From Isochrysis galbana (taxonomy: Eukaryota > Haptophyta > Isochrysidales > Isochrysidaceae), in NCBI GenBank assembly GCA_018136815.1, contig CM030931.1, forward strand, positions 8,106,550 to 8,170,549: a stretch of 64,000 nucleotides of DNA, written 5' to 3'. Each line of letters starts with the position of its first letter. The first letter of the stretch is position 1. Below are positions 20,080 through 29,562 of this stretch, one piece after another. The translations under genes and the position numbers were made by a program. The notes under the pieces are model-generated. The model saw only the letters and a list, made by a program, of their open reading frames with translations. It ran no database searches and was not told the DNA's origin.

Positions 20080-20274
20080 TCAGCCTCTCTCTCCCTCTCC
20101 CTCTCCCTCTCTCCCTCTCTCTCTCTCTCTCTCCCTCTCTCTCTCTTTCTCCCTGTCTCTCTCTCTCCCTCTCTCTCTCTCCCCCCCCCCCCTCTCTCTC
20201 TCTCCCCATCTCTCTCTCTCTCCCTCCCTCTCTCCCTCCCTCTCTCTCTCCCTCCCTCTCTCTCTCCCTCCCCC

Positions 20275-20320
<46 letters not shown>

Positions 20321-20395
20321 CCCCCCCCCCCCCCCTCTCTCTCCCTCTCTCTCCCTCCCCCCCCCCCCCCCCCCCCGCCCCCCCTCTCTCTGCTC
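20080..20395 (+). repeat. (CT)n/(C)n tract of about 315 bp
   Basis: It is almost pure pyrimidine on the plus strand, with interruptions of C9-C18. It lies 200 bp upstream of the start codon of the minus-strand gene at 17838-19877. Confidence 0.95.
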
Positions 20396-20652
20396 GTCCT
20401 CGTACGTCGTCGGCCTGCGGACGGACGGAGGGCGGCGGCGGGGGACGATCTCGCCGTGGGGAGATCGTCAGCAGGGTTCGTCAGCCACTGATGAGTGCTG
20501 CGGGAGATCACGCGAAATCTGCGGCGAGATTGGCGGCAGAACGGCGCTCCCTCGTGGCGGGCGATCGTCACGCCGCAGATTCGGCCGTCACGCAGCTGAA
20601 GTTTCGGCCCCGGCAGAGCGAGAGTTTCGTCAGTATGTGTATGTGTGGGGCG

Positions 20653-20712
20653 GTCAAAGGTCAAACACAATCTGAACTTCTAACTTCTAAGGGTGTAAAA
20701 ATGAAAAAAGTT
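20653..20712 (+). repeat. end of a TIR element related to the 6.58-kb transposon
   Basis: GGGCGGTCAAAG...CTTCTAAGGGTGTAAAAA matches the outer 50 bp of the TIR at 2447 (GGGCGGTCAAAC...CTTCTAAGGGTGAAAA) with a small insertion. No partner end lies nearby. Confidence 0.5.
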
Positions 20713-22328
20713 AGCCCGGTCACTCACTAGGGGGGTGCGGAGGGCGGAGGGCACCATCTGTAATGGGCAAATGAAGGCCTAAGTAAGCTCCCTATGTTCT
20801 GGTATGTGAGAGATCAGCAAAAAAAAACCGGGGGTCTTCGGTCTTCCGGCAAATTATTTTCGAAAAATACGCGATTTCAGGCCTCTGACGGCCGTGCGGA
20901 AATGTATTTCAGGCCCCCTCCGGTATTATTTTACCGATGGCCCTCATGCGCGCCTCTCGCAGCGAAACACGAAACCATGGGCATCGGCAGCTGACTTGGA
21001 CCAAAGATCCTAGTTCTATACGCACAGCAATATATTTTTACTATGTTTTTTCTGTTTTCATGTTTTCATGGACTTGAACTTGAACGTGTACGTAAGTATC
21101 GCAAAAACCAAAGACGCTAACCGCTAAAAACACCAAGGGCTCGAGAACCCAACTTCGACCCGCGACCGGGGGCGCCACGAGGCCGTTCCAGTCACCGCTC
21201 ACCAAATGGATGCCGCTACCATGTCGAGTCGAGCGTGGCCGGAGGGCTCTGAGCCACTCCGTCGCGAGCGGCACCGGCGGCTAGCGCGGCGCTTTGGCCC
21301 TCCTCCCCGCCGGGAGTCGGGTGAATGAAATTCTGGACTGGGTCGGGCAACCCGCCCATTTGGGTGTTTGGACGGGGGACGAACGGCGAACGAGGGACGG
21401 ACGGTGGGGCGGCGAGGCGCTCCTAGCGGCCCCAGAGTGATGGATAGTAAGTGTTGTGGTTAGGGGGAGAGCCGCCCTTTAGGTTTCCCAAAGAGAGGCC
21501 CTCTCTCTTTACTTTCCCGCCTTCGCGTGTTTTGGTTTCTCCCTTCGGGTTGCATCCTCTCCGTCCGATCGGGATCCTCCGATCCCGATCTCCCTCTCTC
21601 TCCCCCGTGTGTTAGGATAGGGGTGATCGCTCTCGATCCCCCTCCCTTGTTTTCTCATGTGTGCGCCCCCTTTCTTTCCTTGCGCGCGCCCCGTGTGTTT
21701 CCCGCGCTTTCTCTTGTCCCAGAGTTCCGAGAGTCGCGCCCATGGCCGCACTCCCTGGACCTGGAATCTAGACCTGACAAACAGGCAAGAAGGAACGAAA
21801 CGAGAACCCGAATTCTAGATCGCTAGGGACGAACCCTACCAACCTAGATGCACCTGAGCTTCACCGTGTGGCCGCACGGCGAAGGACCTGGAAACAAGTG
21901 CCTGGAAATCGCATCATCTACTAAGATGAATCCGACATACCAGCACCAAAGTGCGGTATGCCGCCCTCACAGCCACGCCAATCGCGCCCGCCGCCCCCGC
22001 GCACTGCGTCGAGCAATCGGCCGCTTGCGGCCCCCGGTGTTGACGTCGACACGCCCCAAGACGCGCCGTGAGTGCCCAACTTCGACCCACGACCGCGGGG
22101 GCCACGAGGCCGTTCCAGTCACCGCTCACCAAATGGATGCCGCTGCCAGCACCAAAGTGCGGTATGCCGCCCTCATATAACGAAGAAAAGGATCGTGCTG
22201 ATGCCGAAATATTCATGCCAAAAGGCCTGAGTACAATAGAATGTCAACGCCGGCGCCGGGGCGAGCGACGTACGCGTCTCTACCATCTCTATAGGTCGCG
22301 CCCACGTGCCACGTGCACATTAGTTTTA
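20713..22328. other. gene-poor stretch with a duplicated 80-bp segment
   Basis: The block CCAACTTCGACCC(G/A)CGACCG...GGCCACGAGGCCGTTCCAGTCACCGCTCACCAAATGGATGCCGCT occurs at about 21147-21219 and 22078-22147. A second phrase, AGCACCAAAGTGCGGTATGC, occurs at about 21941 and 22149. The complement of the first block has a GGTCGAAGTT motif, but I cannot fold it into a tRNA. Around 21480-21840 the sequence is Y-rich and resembles retroelement leader DNA; no gene is seen. Confidence 0.45.
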
Positions 22329-23087
22329 ATAACCAATAACTTCTTAATATTCTCACCGCACACGCGGCCGTGGACCCTCTACTTTCTACTCACGCAGCAA
22401 ACCTTTCTACACCCCCTCTCTCCCGGCCCTTTCCCCCCCGCCATCAGGCGCCTCCCCCCGTGCACTACTAGGGGGATAGGGGGAAAGGGCTTAGATATGG
22501 TCGGTGGCCCGCGCCCCCCCCCGGTGATCCGTTCCCCCCTCTTCCTCCTATGCCTACCGGGCTGGCGGCGTCCTCAGTCCCGACTTCTCCTGTAAACAGG
22601 TGCGGGACTTACATATTTTCCGGTGAGCGGAGCCCTCGCTCCGCCCACCCCCTTCTCCGCGCTCTCTCTCCCCTCTCCTGCAGGCACGCGCGATGGCGCG
22701 CCTGCGACAGGCCTGCAGCTGCCTCTGGCGACCCCTGGGGGCTCCTGGAGGCCAGCTCAGGGGGCAGAGGAGGCTGGGGCTGGGCCCTGGTCTCCCCTGC
22801 CTCTCCCTCGCTGGCGCTCCTGGGCCTCAGGGGCCCCCACTCTGCACCTGTCTGCCTGTCGAACAGGGGGGGAGGGGGGGTTGGAGCGATGGGCTGGCCA
22901 CGAGGGGCCAGGACGCGCGAATCAGGCGAACCTGTCAGGGAGAGAGTGGGTCAGCATGGCAGTGGCCTCCTGGCAAGCCATCAGGCATGCCAGGAGAGTG
23001 GGTGGTTCCTCCCCCATGGCAGGGGAGGAGTGGACAGAGAGGGGGGCTCGTGCCCCCCCATGGGCGAACTAAGTATAAACTTAGTTG
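22329..23087 (-). mobile_element. 759-bp retroposon with 17-bp target duplication
   Basis: It is flanked by exact copies of CGTGCACATTAGTTTTA (22312-22328 and 23088-23104). On the minus strand it begins with CAACTAAGT/TTAT/ACTTAGTTC (23087-23066), an 8-bp hairpin, followed within a few bases by ATGGGGG, and it ends in an AT-rich tail (22329-22350). A long direct target duplication plus an AT-rich 3' tail fits target-primed reverse transcription. The body is GC-rich and conserved at 62042-62796 (755 bp) and, truncated, at 16521-17095. Several frames are open, but none is clearly coding. It is best described as a SINE-like non-autonomous retroposon. Confidence 0.85.
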
Positions 23088-23104
23088 CGTGCACATTAGT
23101 TTTA

Positions 23105-23638
23105 GCATTAGGCGCTTAATTGGTGCCAGTTCCCCATCTCTAGTGGTGTACTAAGCGTTGGGGAGAAAGTGAATATTGAGCAGTGCTGTTGCTTGCTGCG
23201 TGACGTGGAGCTGATGCGCGAATCGGTTGCCGGACCCTCGCGCAAGCTTGAGGATGAAAATGAAAGAAGTCAGTGCGATGCTCAGCACGGCTCCAGTAAT
23301 AAATAGGATTGCAACCACGCCAGTCAATAGTTCATTGCAAACACAAGCCTAAGCCAAATGATCTCGTGCAAGAGAATACCTCGCCTTTCGAGTTGCTGTT
23401 GGGCGAGATCGCACAACTGGTGGGCGGGAATGAGCAACACACTCTCCGGGCATTTCTCAACCGGAGGTATGTATGGGGGACTCATGCCACCATGGATCCA
23501 CAGAAGGCTCAGTTCGTGCAGCGTCGGCACAGTCTATTTGACGAGCAGTGTACAAGGACTGATCATCGTCCTGCCAAGCAGACCTCAACCTGGCAATGTT
23601 CAGCACGCAACGAGGAGGGAACGCGCACGATGCGGGCT
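23105..23638. other. 3' flank of the DMT transporter gene
   Basis: It contains short plus-strand frames (23309-23740, 23358-23720) overlapping the 3' end of the transporter, with no recognisable motifs. It probably includes the transporter's 3' untranslated region. Confidence 0.4.
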
Positions 23639-25358
23639 CTATGCTTGGGGATCTTCGATAAGTGGAAGTGGAGCTGGACGAGCAGAGTACGGGCTAGTTT
23701 GTGGGCTTGCACCGAAGTGATACAGATTCTCGTTGAATGAGTACACACGACGCGGGCCGGTCGCAATGGCAACGAATGAGGCCGGCCGGCTGGGACCACG
23801 GCTAGGTGGGTTGCTGCCAGCTGGCGAGATCGAGTGAGGCGCACCCATCGCTGCACGGGATTGCCGATCAGACATCGAACCGATTGATTGAGAGGATCTC
23901 GACTCCTGCTCTTGTCCTGCCTCCACGACACCATGGCCTACGAGAGCGGCCGTGAGCACGACGCAGCCAATGAGTGTGAACGACGGCGGGGTCTCACCAA
24001 AGCAAAGGAAGACAAATAGTGGACCTAGTGGGATCTCGAGGAGCAGGACAAGCGCCACTTCGGCACTCGTTATGTGCTCTGCAGCTAGGGCCATCGCCAC
24101 GTCATAGACGGCCTCAAGTAGCGCATCCACAAAGATGAAGGCGAGGAAGGCCCGGTCACTCAGGCGGTGGATCCACCGAATCGCAAAGGGCGCAGCCACC
24201 AAAGCCGCACCCAAGGAGCCAAAGGCGGGAGCAGCCGACATTGGGGCGTTGGCGTCAGCGAGCGAACCGGCGCGCGAGCCGGTGATGAAGGCCGCGAGAG
24301 AGGCGCCGGTGGCGAGCGCGATGACGTTGCCATGCAGCGTAGGCTCAGATGCACCCTCTGGCTGGGCGTCCGCCTGCACCCAGCCGTGGGGTAGCACACC
24401 TCGCATAACCACCGGCAGGAAGGCGAAGACAACCGCACCCGCTGCGATAGCCATTGCGATGAGCGTGTGCTTCGCAACTCGGTCGTGGAGGAAGAAGAAC
24501 CCCATTAGTGCGGCCCACAGCGGGTTAAGCGAGAAGAACATGATGGCGTTGGCCGCAGTTGTCTCGAGCAGTGAAATTGTGAAGCCTAGCTGAGTGATGA
24601 GCATGAAGAGAGAGGGCACGATCAGGGGCTTCCATGAAGTGCGCAGCGCAGCTCGTAGCGGGGCGATTCCTCCCGACTCGCACACAACAAATGCGAGCTG
24701 GATTGAGCCCATCGTGGTGTACTTGAGGAAGATGAGCACCATCAGCATGTGCGCGTTGCAGGTTGCCGCATCTACGTGCACACAGTTCGTTGCCTTGCAG
24801 TAGAGAAGAAAGAGGATGTTCATGTACAGGGCAAGGGAGAAAGATGGACGGAAGAGGGATGGGGCGGGGCGTGAGGAAGGGATGGAGAAGTGGGGAGAGT
24901 TCTCCTATGTGCATTGGGTGAGGGGTGGGGAGAGAGCAAGCGGGTGGCACGTGCCAATGAAAAAATGCGAACCCATGGAAAGGCGTGGATTGGGGTGGGG
25001 ACGGGCCATAGACAGCGAGAGAGTGCGAGCTGGCGATGCGTGCGGGAGGCACACTCGGGTGCGAGTGGAAGGAAGAGATGCGCCCAGGAGGCGCAGGGAA
25101 AGGGGCCGGGGGGCGGGCGGGGAGGGGAGGGGAGGGAAGGGGAAGCAAGGAGTGCTGGCGGGGCACCTGGTGTGAGTGGAGGCGGATGAAGCGGAGGAGG
25201 GCCGCGTCGGGGCTCACTGCGAGGACAGCGAGGAGAGAGAGGACGTAGCCGCGGAGCCGGCCGGAGCAGAGGGGCGGGCGCGAATGCGCAGCCTTGCCCT
25301 CTTCCATGGGGACGAGCAGCGAGACGCCGAGTGAGCCATCGCGGCCCGCCGACGACAT
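23639..25358 (-). CDS. DMT-superfamily (EamA-like) membrane transporter
   Basis: Two exons, 25167-25358 and 23639-24793, joined across a 372-373-bp intron (GTGCCC...GCAAG) in phase 0, give about 448 residues. Exon 1 (starting MSSAGRDG) carries the first helix with YVLSLLAVLAVSPDAALLRF, matching the SPDallxR motif typical of EamA-type proteins. Exon 2 adds about nine hydrophobic helices, including LFMLITQLGFTISLLETT, NAIMFFSLNPLWAALMGFFF followed by LHDRV (the usual helix 4 'P-x-x-a' then 'E/D-R'), and in the second half LVLLLEIPLGPLFVFLCFGE, the repeat of the same motif. This is the ten-helix, two-repeat DMT plan. A Ser/Pro-rich cytosolic tail of about 85 residues follows. The substrate is unknown; sugars, amino acids or metabolites are typical. 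A hAT-like MITE sits 424 bp upstream. Confidence 0.85.
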
Positions 25359-25482
25359 GAGACGGAGACGGAGGAGGCGTGGTGGCAGAAGAAGCAGAGA
25401 GGGAGAGGCGATGGGAACGAGACGGAAAGAGGGAGGGAGATTACAAAAGTAGAGAGTGGAGTGCTGTGCGAGGAGAGAGTGG

Positions 25483-25734
25483 GGGGGGGGGGGGGGGGGG
25501 GGAGAGAGAGAGAGAGAGAGAGGAGAGAGAGTGGGGGGGGGGGGAAGAGAGAGAGGAGAGAGAGGGGGGGGGGGGAGAGAGAGAGAGAGAGAGGGAGGGA
25601 GGGAGGGAGGGAGGGAGGGAGGGAGAGAGAGGGGGGGGGGGGGGGGGGGGGGGGGAGGGGGGGGGAGAGGGGAGAGAGGGGGAGGGGAGGGAGAGGGGGG
25701 GAACAAGTGCCGATTCGTCAGCGAGCGGGAAAAG

Positions 25735-25763
<29 letters not shown>
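25483..25763. repeat. poly-G / GA / poly-C low-complexity tract
   Basis: G-rich and (GA)n runs fill 25483-25703, followed by a run of C at 25735-25763. The G and C runs could pair in a long snap-back. It lies 125 bp upstream of the transporter's start codon. Confidence 0.95.
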
Positions 25764-25765
<2 letters not shown>

Positions 25766-25781
25766 GAGCAGCAGCACCAGG

Positions 25782-26709
25782 TAAGGCCTGTAACCAGATA
25801 ACTGGGTATCGTGCTACTCACCCACCCACATCCGATTTCCACTAGTCTACCCACCTCCATGTGGGTAGGGGGGGGCTACTACCCACTGCTTCCGAATAGT
25901 GAAATTCCACTACTACTATTCAGGATAATCACGCGGGTAGCGGCGGCAGAGCCGCCGTACAGCAGTGGCGCAGTGCGCGCGCGCCGAAGACAAGCTCGGG
26001 CGCTTTGTATTGGTATTGGCCGCGCCCAGCGCAGCTGGCGGTGTCGCGGTGTCGTGCCCTTGCAGCGCTAATGCCAGCGCGCTGCCAGCAACTAGCAGCA
26101 CACGCGGCCACGCAGAGTGGATGCGCGGGGTGCCGAGCCTGGTCCGCAGAATGACTCCCGCCGCCGGCCATCTGCCGGCAGCAACTGCCCGACGGCCGCA
26201 TGCGCATGCCCACAGCAGCATCTTCTTTGGCGACAGGTTCTCACCTCCCTCCCGCCTGCCGCCTCGCGCCGGCTCCCGCCTCTCAAAACGGACACCGCCG
26301 CAAAATAAGTAAAAAGAAGGGGGGGGAAAGCGATACCATAGGGGAAAAAAAAGAGGCTCCGCTTGCGGCTTGCGGCTTGCGGCCGTATATGTAGGGGCAC
26401 ACACGCACGCACGCACACGCACGCACGCGCGCGCGCGCGCGCGCGTACGTACACACACACTATATATATATACTTTATACTATAATAACAATATAATATA
26501 TATAGTAGTTAATAGTAGTATATCTATGGCTATGGGTATCGGGATACCCAGAATACCCAGCTACCCAGGGAGCCATTTGTAACTATCACTATCTAACTAG
26601 ATAGGGGTCAGTCACTATCACTATCTAACTAGATAGGGGATAGGGGTCGGTGAACTACCCACAATATCCGGTTAGTCCTAGTCCCAATTCCAAGTGGTTA
26701 CAGGCCTTA
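25782..26709. mobile_element. 928-bp hAT-like MITE with 8-bp target duplication
   Basis: The ends are the 15-bp inverted repeat TAAGGCCTGTAACCA (25782-25796) and TGGTTACAGGCCTTA (26695-26709), flanked on both sides by GCACCAGG (25774-25781 and 26710-26717). An 8-bp duplication with short TIRs is the hAT pattern. The interior has no transposase. It includes a (CA)/(CG)/(TA) microsatellite at 26397-26473 and a duplicated CACTATCTAACTAGATAGGG motif at about 26585 and 26619. Confidence 0.82.
26397..26473. repeat. CACG/CG/CA/TA microsatellite
   Basis: Alternating purine-pyrimidine sequence, including about 9 CG repeats, that could adopt Z-DNA. It lies inside the hAT-like MITE. Confidence 0.85.
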
Positions 26710-27102
26710 GCACCAGGAGATATCCCGGGGGGGGGGAGACAATATCCGAGGGGGGGGAGATACAATGCGGGGGGGGGGGGGGCTCCGCAGCGGCTCCACC
26801 ACGCGGGGAAGAGTCGACGGGCTGTCGACTCGGTGGGACCTCTGCTCCTCTGCTTTGAAGGTTCCCCGCTGAGAGTCGCCGCGTAAACCTCCCTCTTGTC
26901 GTATTCCATACGATGACAGACTTTTGCTTCTAACCGGTGGTTTATTTTAAGCCTCAAGGTCTCGTCGGCGACATTCTACCCCTTCTCTTACTTTCTTTCG
27001 ATGTCATCAAACGTTCCACGACTGTCTCCCGTCTTCTCTTCGTGCATCGGTTGTAGTCTTCCGTCTTCTCTTCGTACATCGGCGGTAGCTCCACAGCGAG
27101 GT

Positions 27103-27564
27103 CTGCTCTCGTTGTTCCGACTTCTCTGTTTCGCATGTCTGTGCGCCGATGAGTTGCCTTGGTGCCGACGCTTGACAGTCCGCCCTGAGTGTGGTTAGTT
27201 TTCGCCCTGTTTGGATTAGTTCGTGTGTGTCTGCGTGACGAGGGATCTTTTTGAGTCCCTGCGTTGTAGTCTCTCGTGTCTACCTTGGACCTAAGAAGCT
27301 CTCATTCTCCTTCTCTCTCTTCCTCTAGCTCGCTAGCTAGCCTCGGCCCTACCCTCCAACGCCGCGCGTTGTGAGCCTCCGAACCTCCGTCTCTCTTCTC
27401 GTCCCTCGCACTCGATAGTAGAAGCTGTCAGACCCGACTTCTACTATGACCTCTCAGACATATTCCCGCAAGCAACCACCTACGAGTCCTTCACGGCCGC
27501 GTCAGCTGCCGGCTCGATCGAACGGCCCTCTGCCCACGAGTCAGTAGTCATCGCGTGTTCGACA
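27103..27564 (+). repeat. 462-bp direct repeat, copy 1 (LTR-like leader + gag start)
   Basis: It matches 28193-28654 almost base for base at a constant offset of 1090 bp. It starts CTGCTCTCGTTGTTCCGAC and ends GTGTTCGACA. The final ~150 bp encode the N-terminus of a gag-like protein. The TG...CA ends suggest an LTR, but no target duplication flanks the pair and coding sequence runs through the 3' boundary, so a tandem duplication of an element's 5' part fits equally well. Confidence 0.8.
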
Positions 27565-28242
27565 AGCACAAATTCCGTCTTGGCGCCTACGACCGCGCCG
27601 CCCCATAATCCCGCTTCACTTCTGCCCATGGAAACAGCGGGAACTTCTTTCGGGCCACAAGGGGTCCACTTCGTCGGAACCGGCGGCTCCGAGCCTCCGC
27701 AAGGTCCTTCTAACACGGCGGCGCCATCCGCCGCTCCGTCTTACGAGCCGCCGCTCGTGGATCCACTCCGCGATCGAACCGAGCTCACCTCTCTCGGGAC
27801 CTCGGGCAGCCCGAGGCCCGACTCCCAAGTCCACCCGCTTGAAGACAGCGCGTGGGAACACGTAAGCGAGTCCCCTTCGGCCGCCGACTTTTTAGCCGAC
27901 CGCCTCGCCCACATGCAGTCCGCGATCGACGCTCAACTACTTCGCGATGAGAAACGCGACCGAGAGCACGCCGCCCTCCTCGAGATGATAGCGGGCCTCA
28001 GCACCCACGTCAAGGCCTTGCGGGCTTCTACCACCCCGACGCCTGCAGCAGAGACGGCACACCCTTCGGCGCCGAGACCGCCCCCTTCATCGACCGCACG
28101 TCCTTCAGCGCCTCACGCGGTCGCCCCACCTCGCACCTCGGTAGGGATGCTCCCTTACGCCCCTCGCTCTTCCTCTCGGGCTGACTTCACCCCTGCTCTC
28201 GTTGTTCCGACTTCTCTGTTTCGCATGTCTGTGCGCCGATGA
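27415..28242 (+). pseudogene. gag-like ORF of an LTR retroelement
   Basis: The frame begins (I/M)VEAVRPDFYYDLSDIF, where the start codon is ATA in this copy and ATG in the second copy at 28505. It runs through ASAAGSIERPSAHESVVIACS, a Pro/Ser-rich stretch, and a helical segment LADRLAHMQSAIDAQLLRDE followed by REHAALLEMIAGLSTHVKAL, typical of the coiled-coil region of gag proteins. It then enters the second 462-bp repeat and stops. The N-terminal peptide recurs, diverged but in frame, at 38235-38360 (YDLSDIFPPAT...ASAAGSIERPSACEPIVIACS). Conservation of protein over DNA between copies shows it was once translated. No protease or polymerase follows. Confidence 0.6.
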
Positions 28243-28654
28243 GTTGCCTTGGTGCCGACGCTTGACAGTCCGCCCTGAGTGTGGTTAGTTTTCGCCCTGT
28301 TTGGATTAGTTCGTGTGTGTCTGCGTGACGAGGGATCTTTTTGAGTCCCTGCGTTGTAGTCTCTCGTGTCTACCTTGGACCTAAGAAGCTCTCATTCTCC
28401 TTCTCTCTCTTCCTCTAGCTCGCTAGCTAGCCTCGGCCCTACCCTCCAACGCCGCGCGTTGTGAGCCTCCGAACCTCCGTCTCTCTTCTCGTCCCTCGCA
28501 CTCGATGGTAGAAGCTGTCAGACCCGACTTCTACTATGACCTCTCAGACATATTCCCGCAAACAACCACCTACGAGTCCTTCACGGCCGCGTCAGCTGCC
28601 GGCTCGATCGAACGGCCCTCTGCCCACGAGTCAGTAGTCATCACGTGTTCGACA
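28193..28654 (+). repeat. 462-bp direct repeat, copy 2
   Basis: It is the partner of 27103-27564. It keeps an ATG at 28505 where copy 1 has ATA, and its gag frame runs into unrelated sequence and stops at 28741. Confidence 0.8.
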
Positions 28655-28741
28655 CCTCTGCCCTCTAGAGGTTTTTTGGGGGGGTTCCACTTGGGTTTAA
28701 CTGTTGGGGTTTCACTTGCTCGAGCAGCGAATAGCGAGTAG

Positions 28742-29134
28742 CGGTAGCGGTGAAACCCGTGAAAACCAACTTGCAACTTGTGCAAAAGACTTGCGGACCT
28801 AGCTGGGAAACACGTGTTTACCGTGTTTCTACAAAAGCTAAACACAGCCGTGTTTTGCCGTGTTTCAAACCCCCTCCTCTTTGGCCGCCGTGTTTGTAGC
28901 AGTTGGCGTCTCGACGCGCGGGGGCGGGGCGGGGGGGAGGGGGGGAATTCTGCGGAGGGGAAGAGACGGTCCGCGCGGAGGGGGGTGAAGGAAATCTGCG
29001 GAGGGGGGGGGGGGGGGCGGGGGATCTGCGGAGGGGGAACTCAGAACGCGAGGGGCCCATTTCTGCCATCTCCATTTCTTTCGTCCTTATCCTTAAACGC
29101 GTAAAAAATTAACAAAATAGTAATTAAAGTCAAA
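28742..29134. other. unassigned, GC-rich
   Basis: It contains repeats of CGTGTTT (28811-28865) and GATCTGCGGAGGGGG-like units (28962-29040). No gene is seen. Confidence 0.4.
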
Positions 29135-29260
29135 TATTAAAACTCAAATCTTCGAATTTCGAGACGAAAATCGGCGAACCAGGACTTGGACCCAGGGAGG
29201 ATCCGAATCTGCATGCCTTGTGTGACCACGACGAACATAGTATGTAACATAGAAGACGGA
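29135..29260 (-). repeat. tRNA-like SINE-type repeat, copy
   Basis: On the minus strand: TGGTCACACAAGG (A-box-like), 24 bp, then GGTCCAAGTCC (9 of 11 bases of the pol III B box), then GGTTCGCCGATTTTCGTCTCG and an AT-rich tail. The same order is seen at 44940-45060, 54360-54490 and 61388-61480. Confidence 0.45.
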
Positions 29261-29562
29261 GTAGTTTGAGCCCGAGGGGGGGGGCACGAGGCGCCTCCCC
29301 CGTGTGAACGACGTATAAATCAAGTTGATACTGATACTGAGATAACTGACCTTCAAGTTGTACCATTCATTTGATATCTAATGGCGACACCCGTTGCTCG
29401 AAATGTGGAATGCACCAACGGGGCACGATGATTGGCAGAGGCAACGTCTTATAGCCAGGCGGCTAGTGTAGGGCGTGCATACATAGGGTGTCCGGAAAGG
29501 GGCCCAGGGCACCTCAACAATGCCGCGGTTGGATAAGTAGCGTATCGTGAGGGCACCGCGAC
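29261..29562. other. 3' flank of the myosin gene
   Basis: No gene is seen. A G-rich block lies at 29272-29300; the remainder probably holds the myosin 3' untranslated region. Confidence 0.4.

Noticed and set aside
20080-20675. Leu/Ser/Pro or Arg/Glu open frames in the CT tract (also at 37430-38032 and 25379-25860)
   Set aside because: Dinucleotide repeats are open in several frames on both strands. These are composition artefacts.
21147-21219. A tRNA gene on the minus strand
   Set aside because: GGTCGAAGTT looks like a T-loop, but the acceptor and T stems do not pair. The segment is simply a duplicated repeat.
22550-23154. Overlapping 140-190-residue ORFs in the 755-759-bp retroposon
   Set aside because: All three plus frames are open because of GC bias, and the two full copies shift frame relative to each other near the C-rich runs. 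Coding is not demonstrated.
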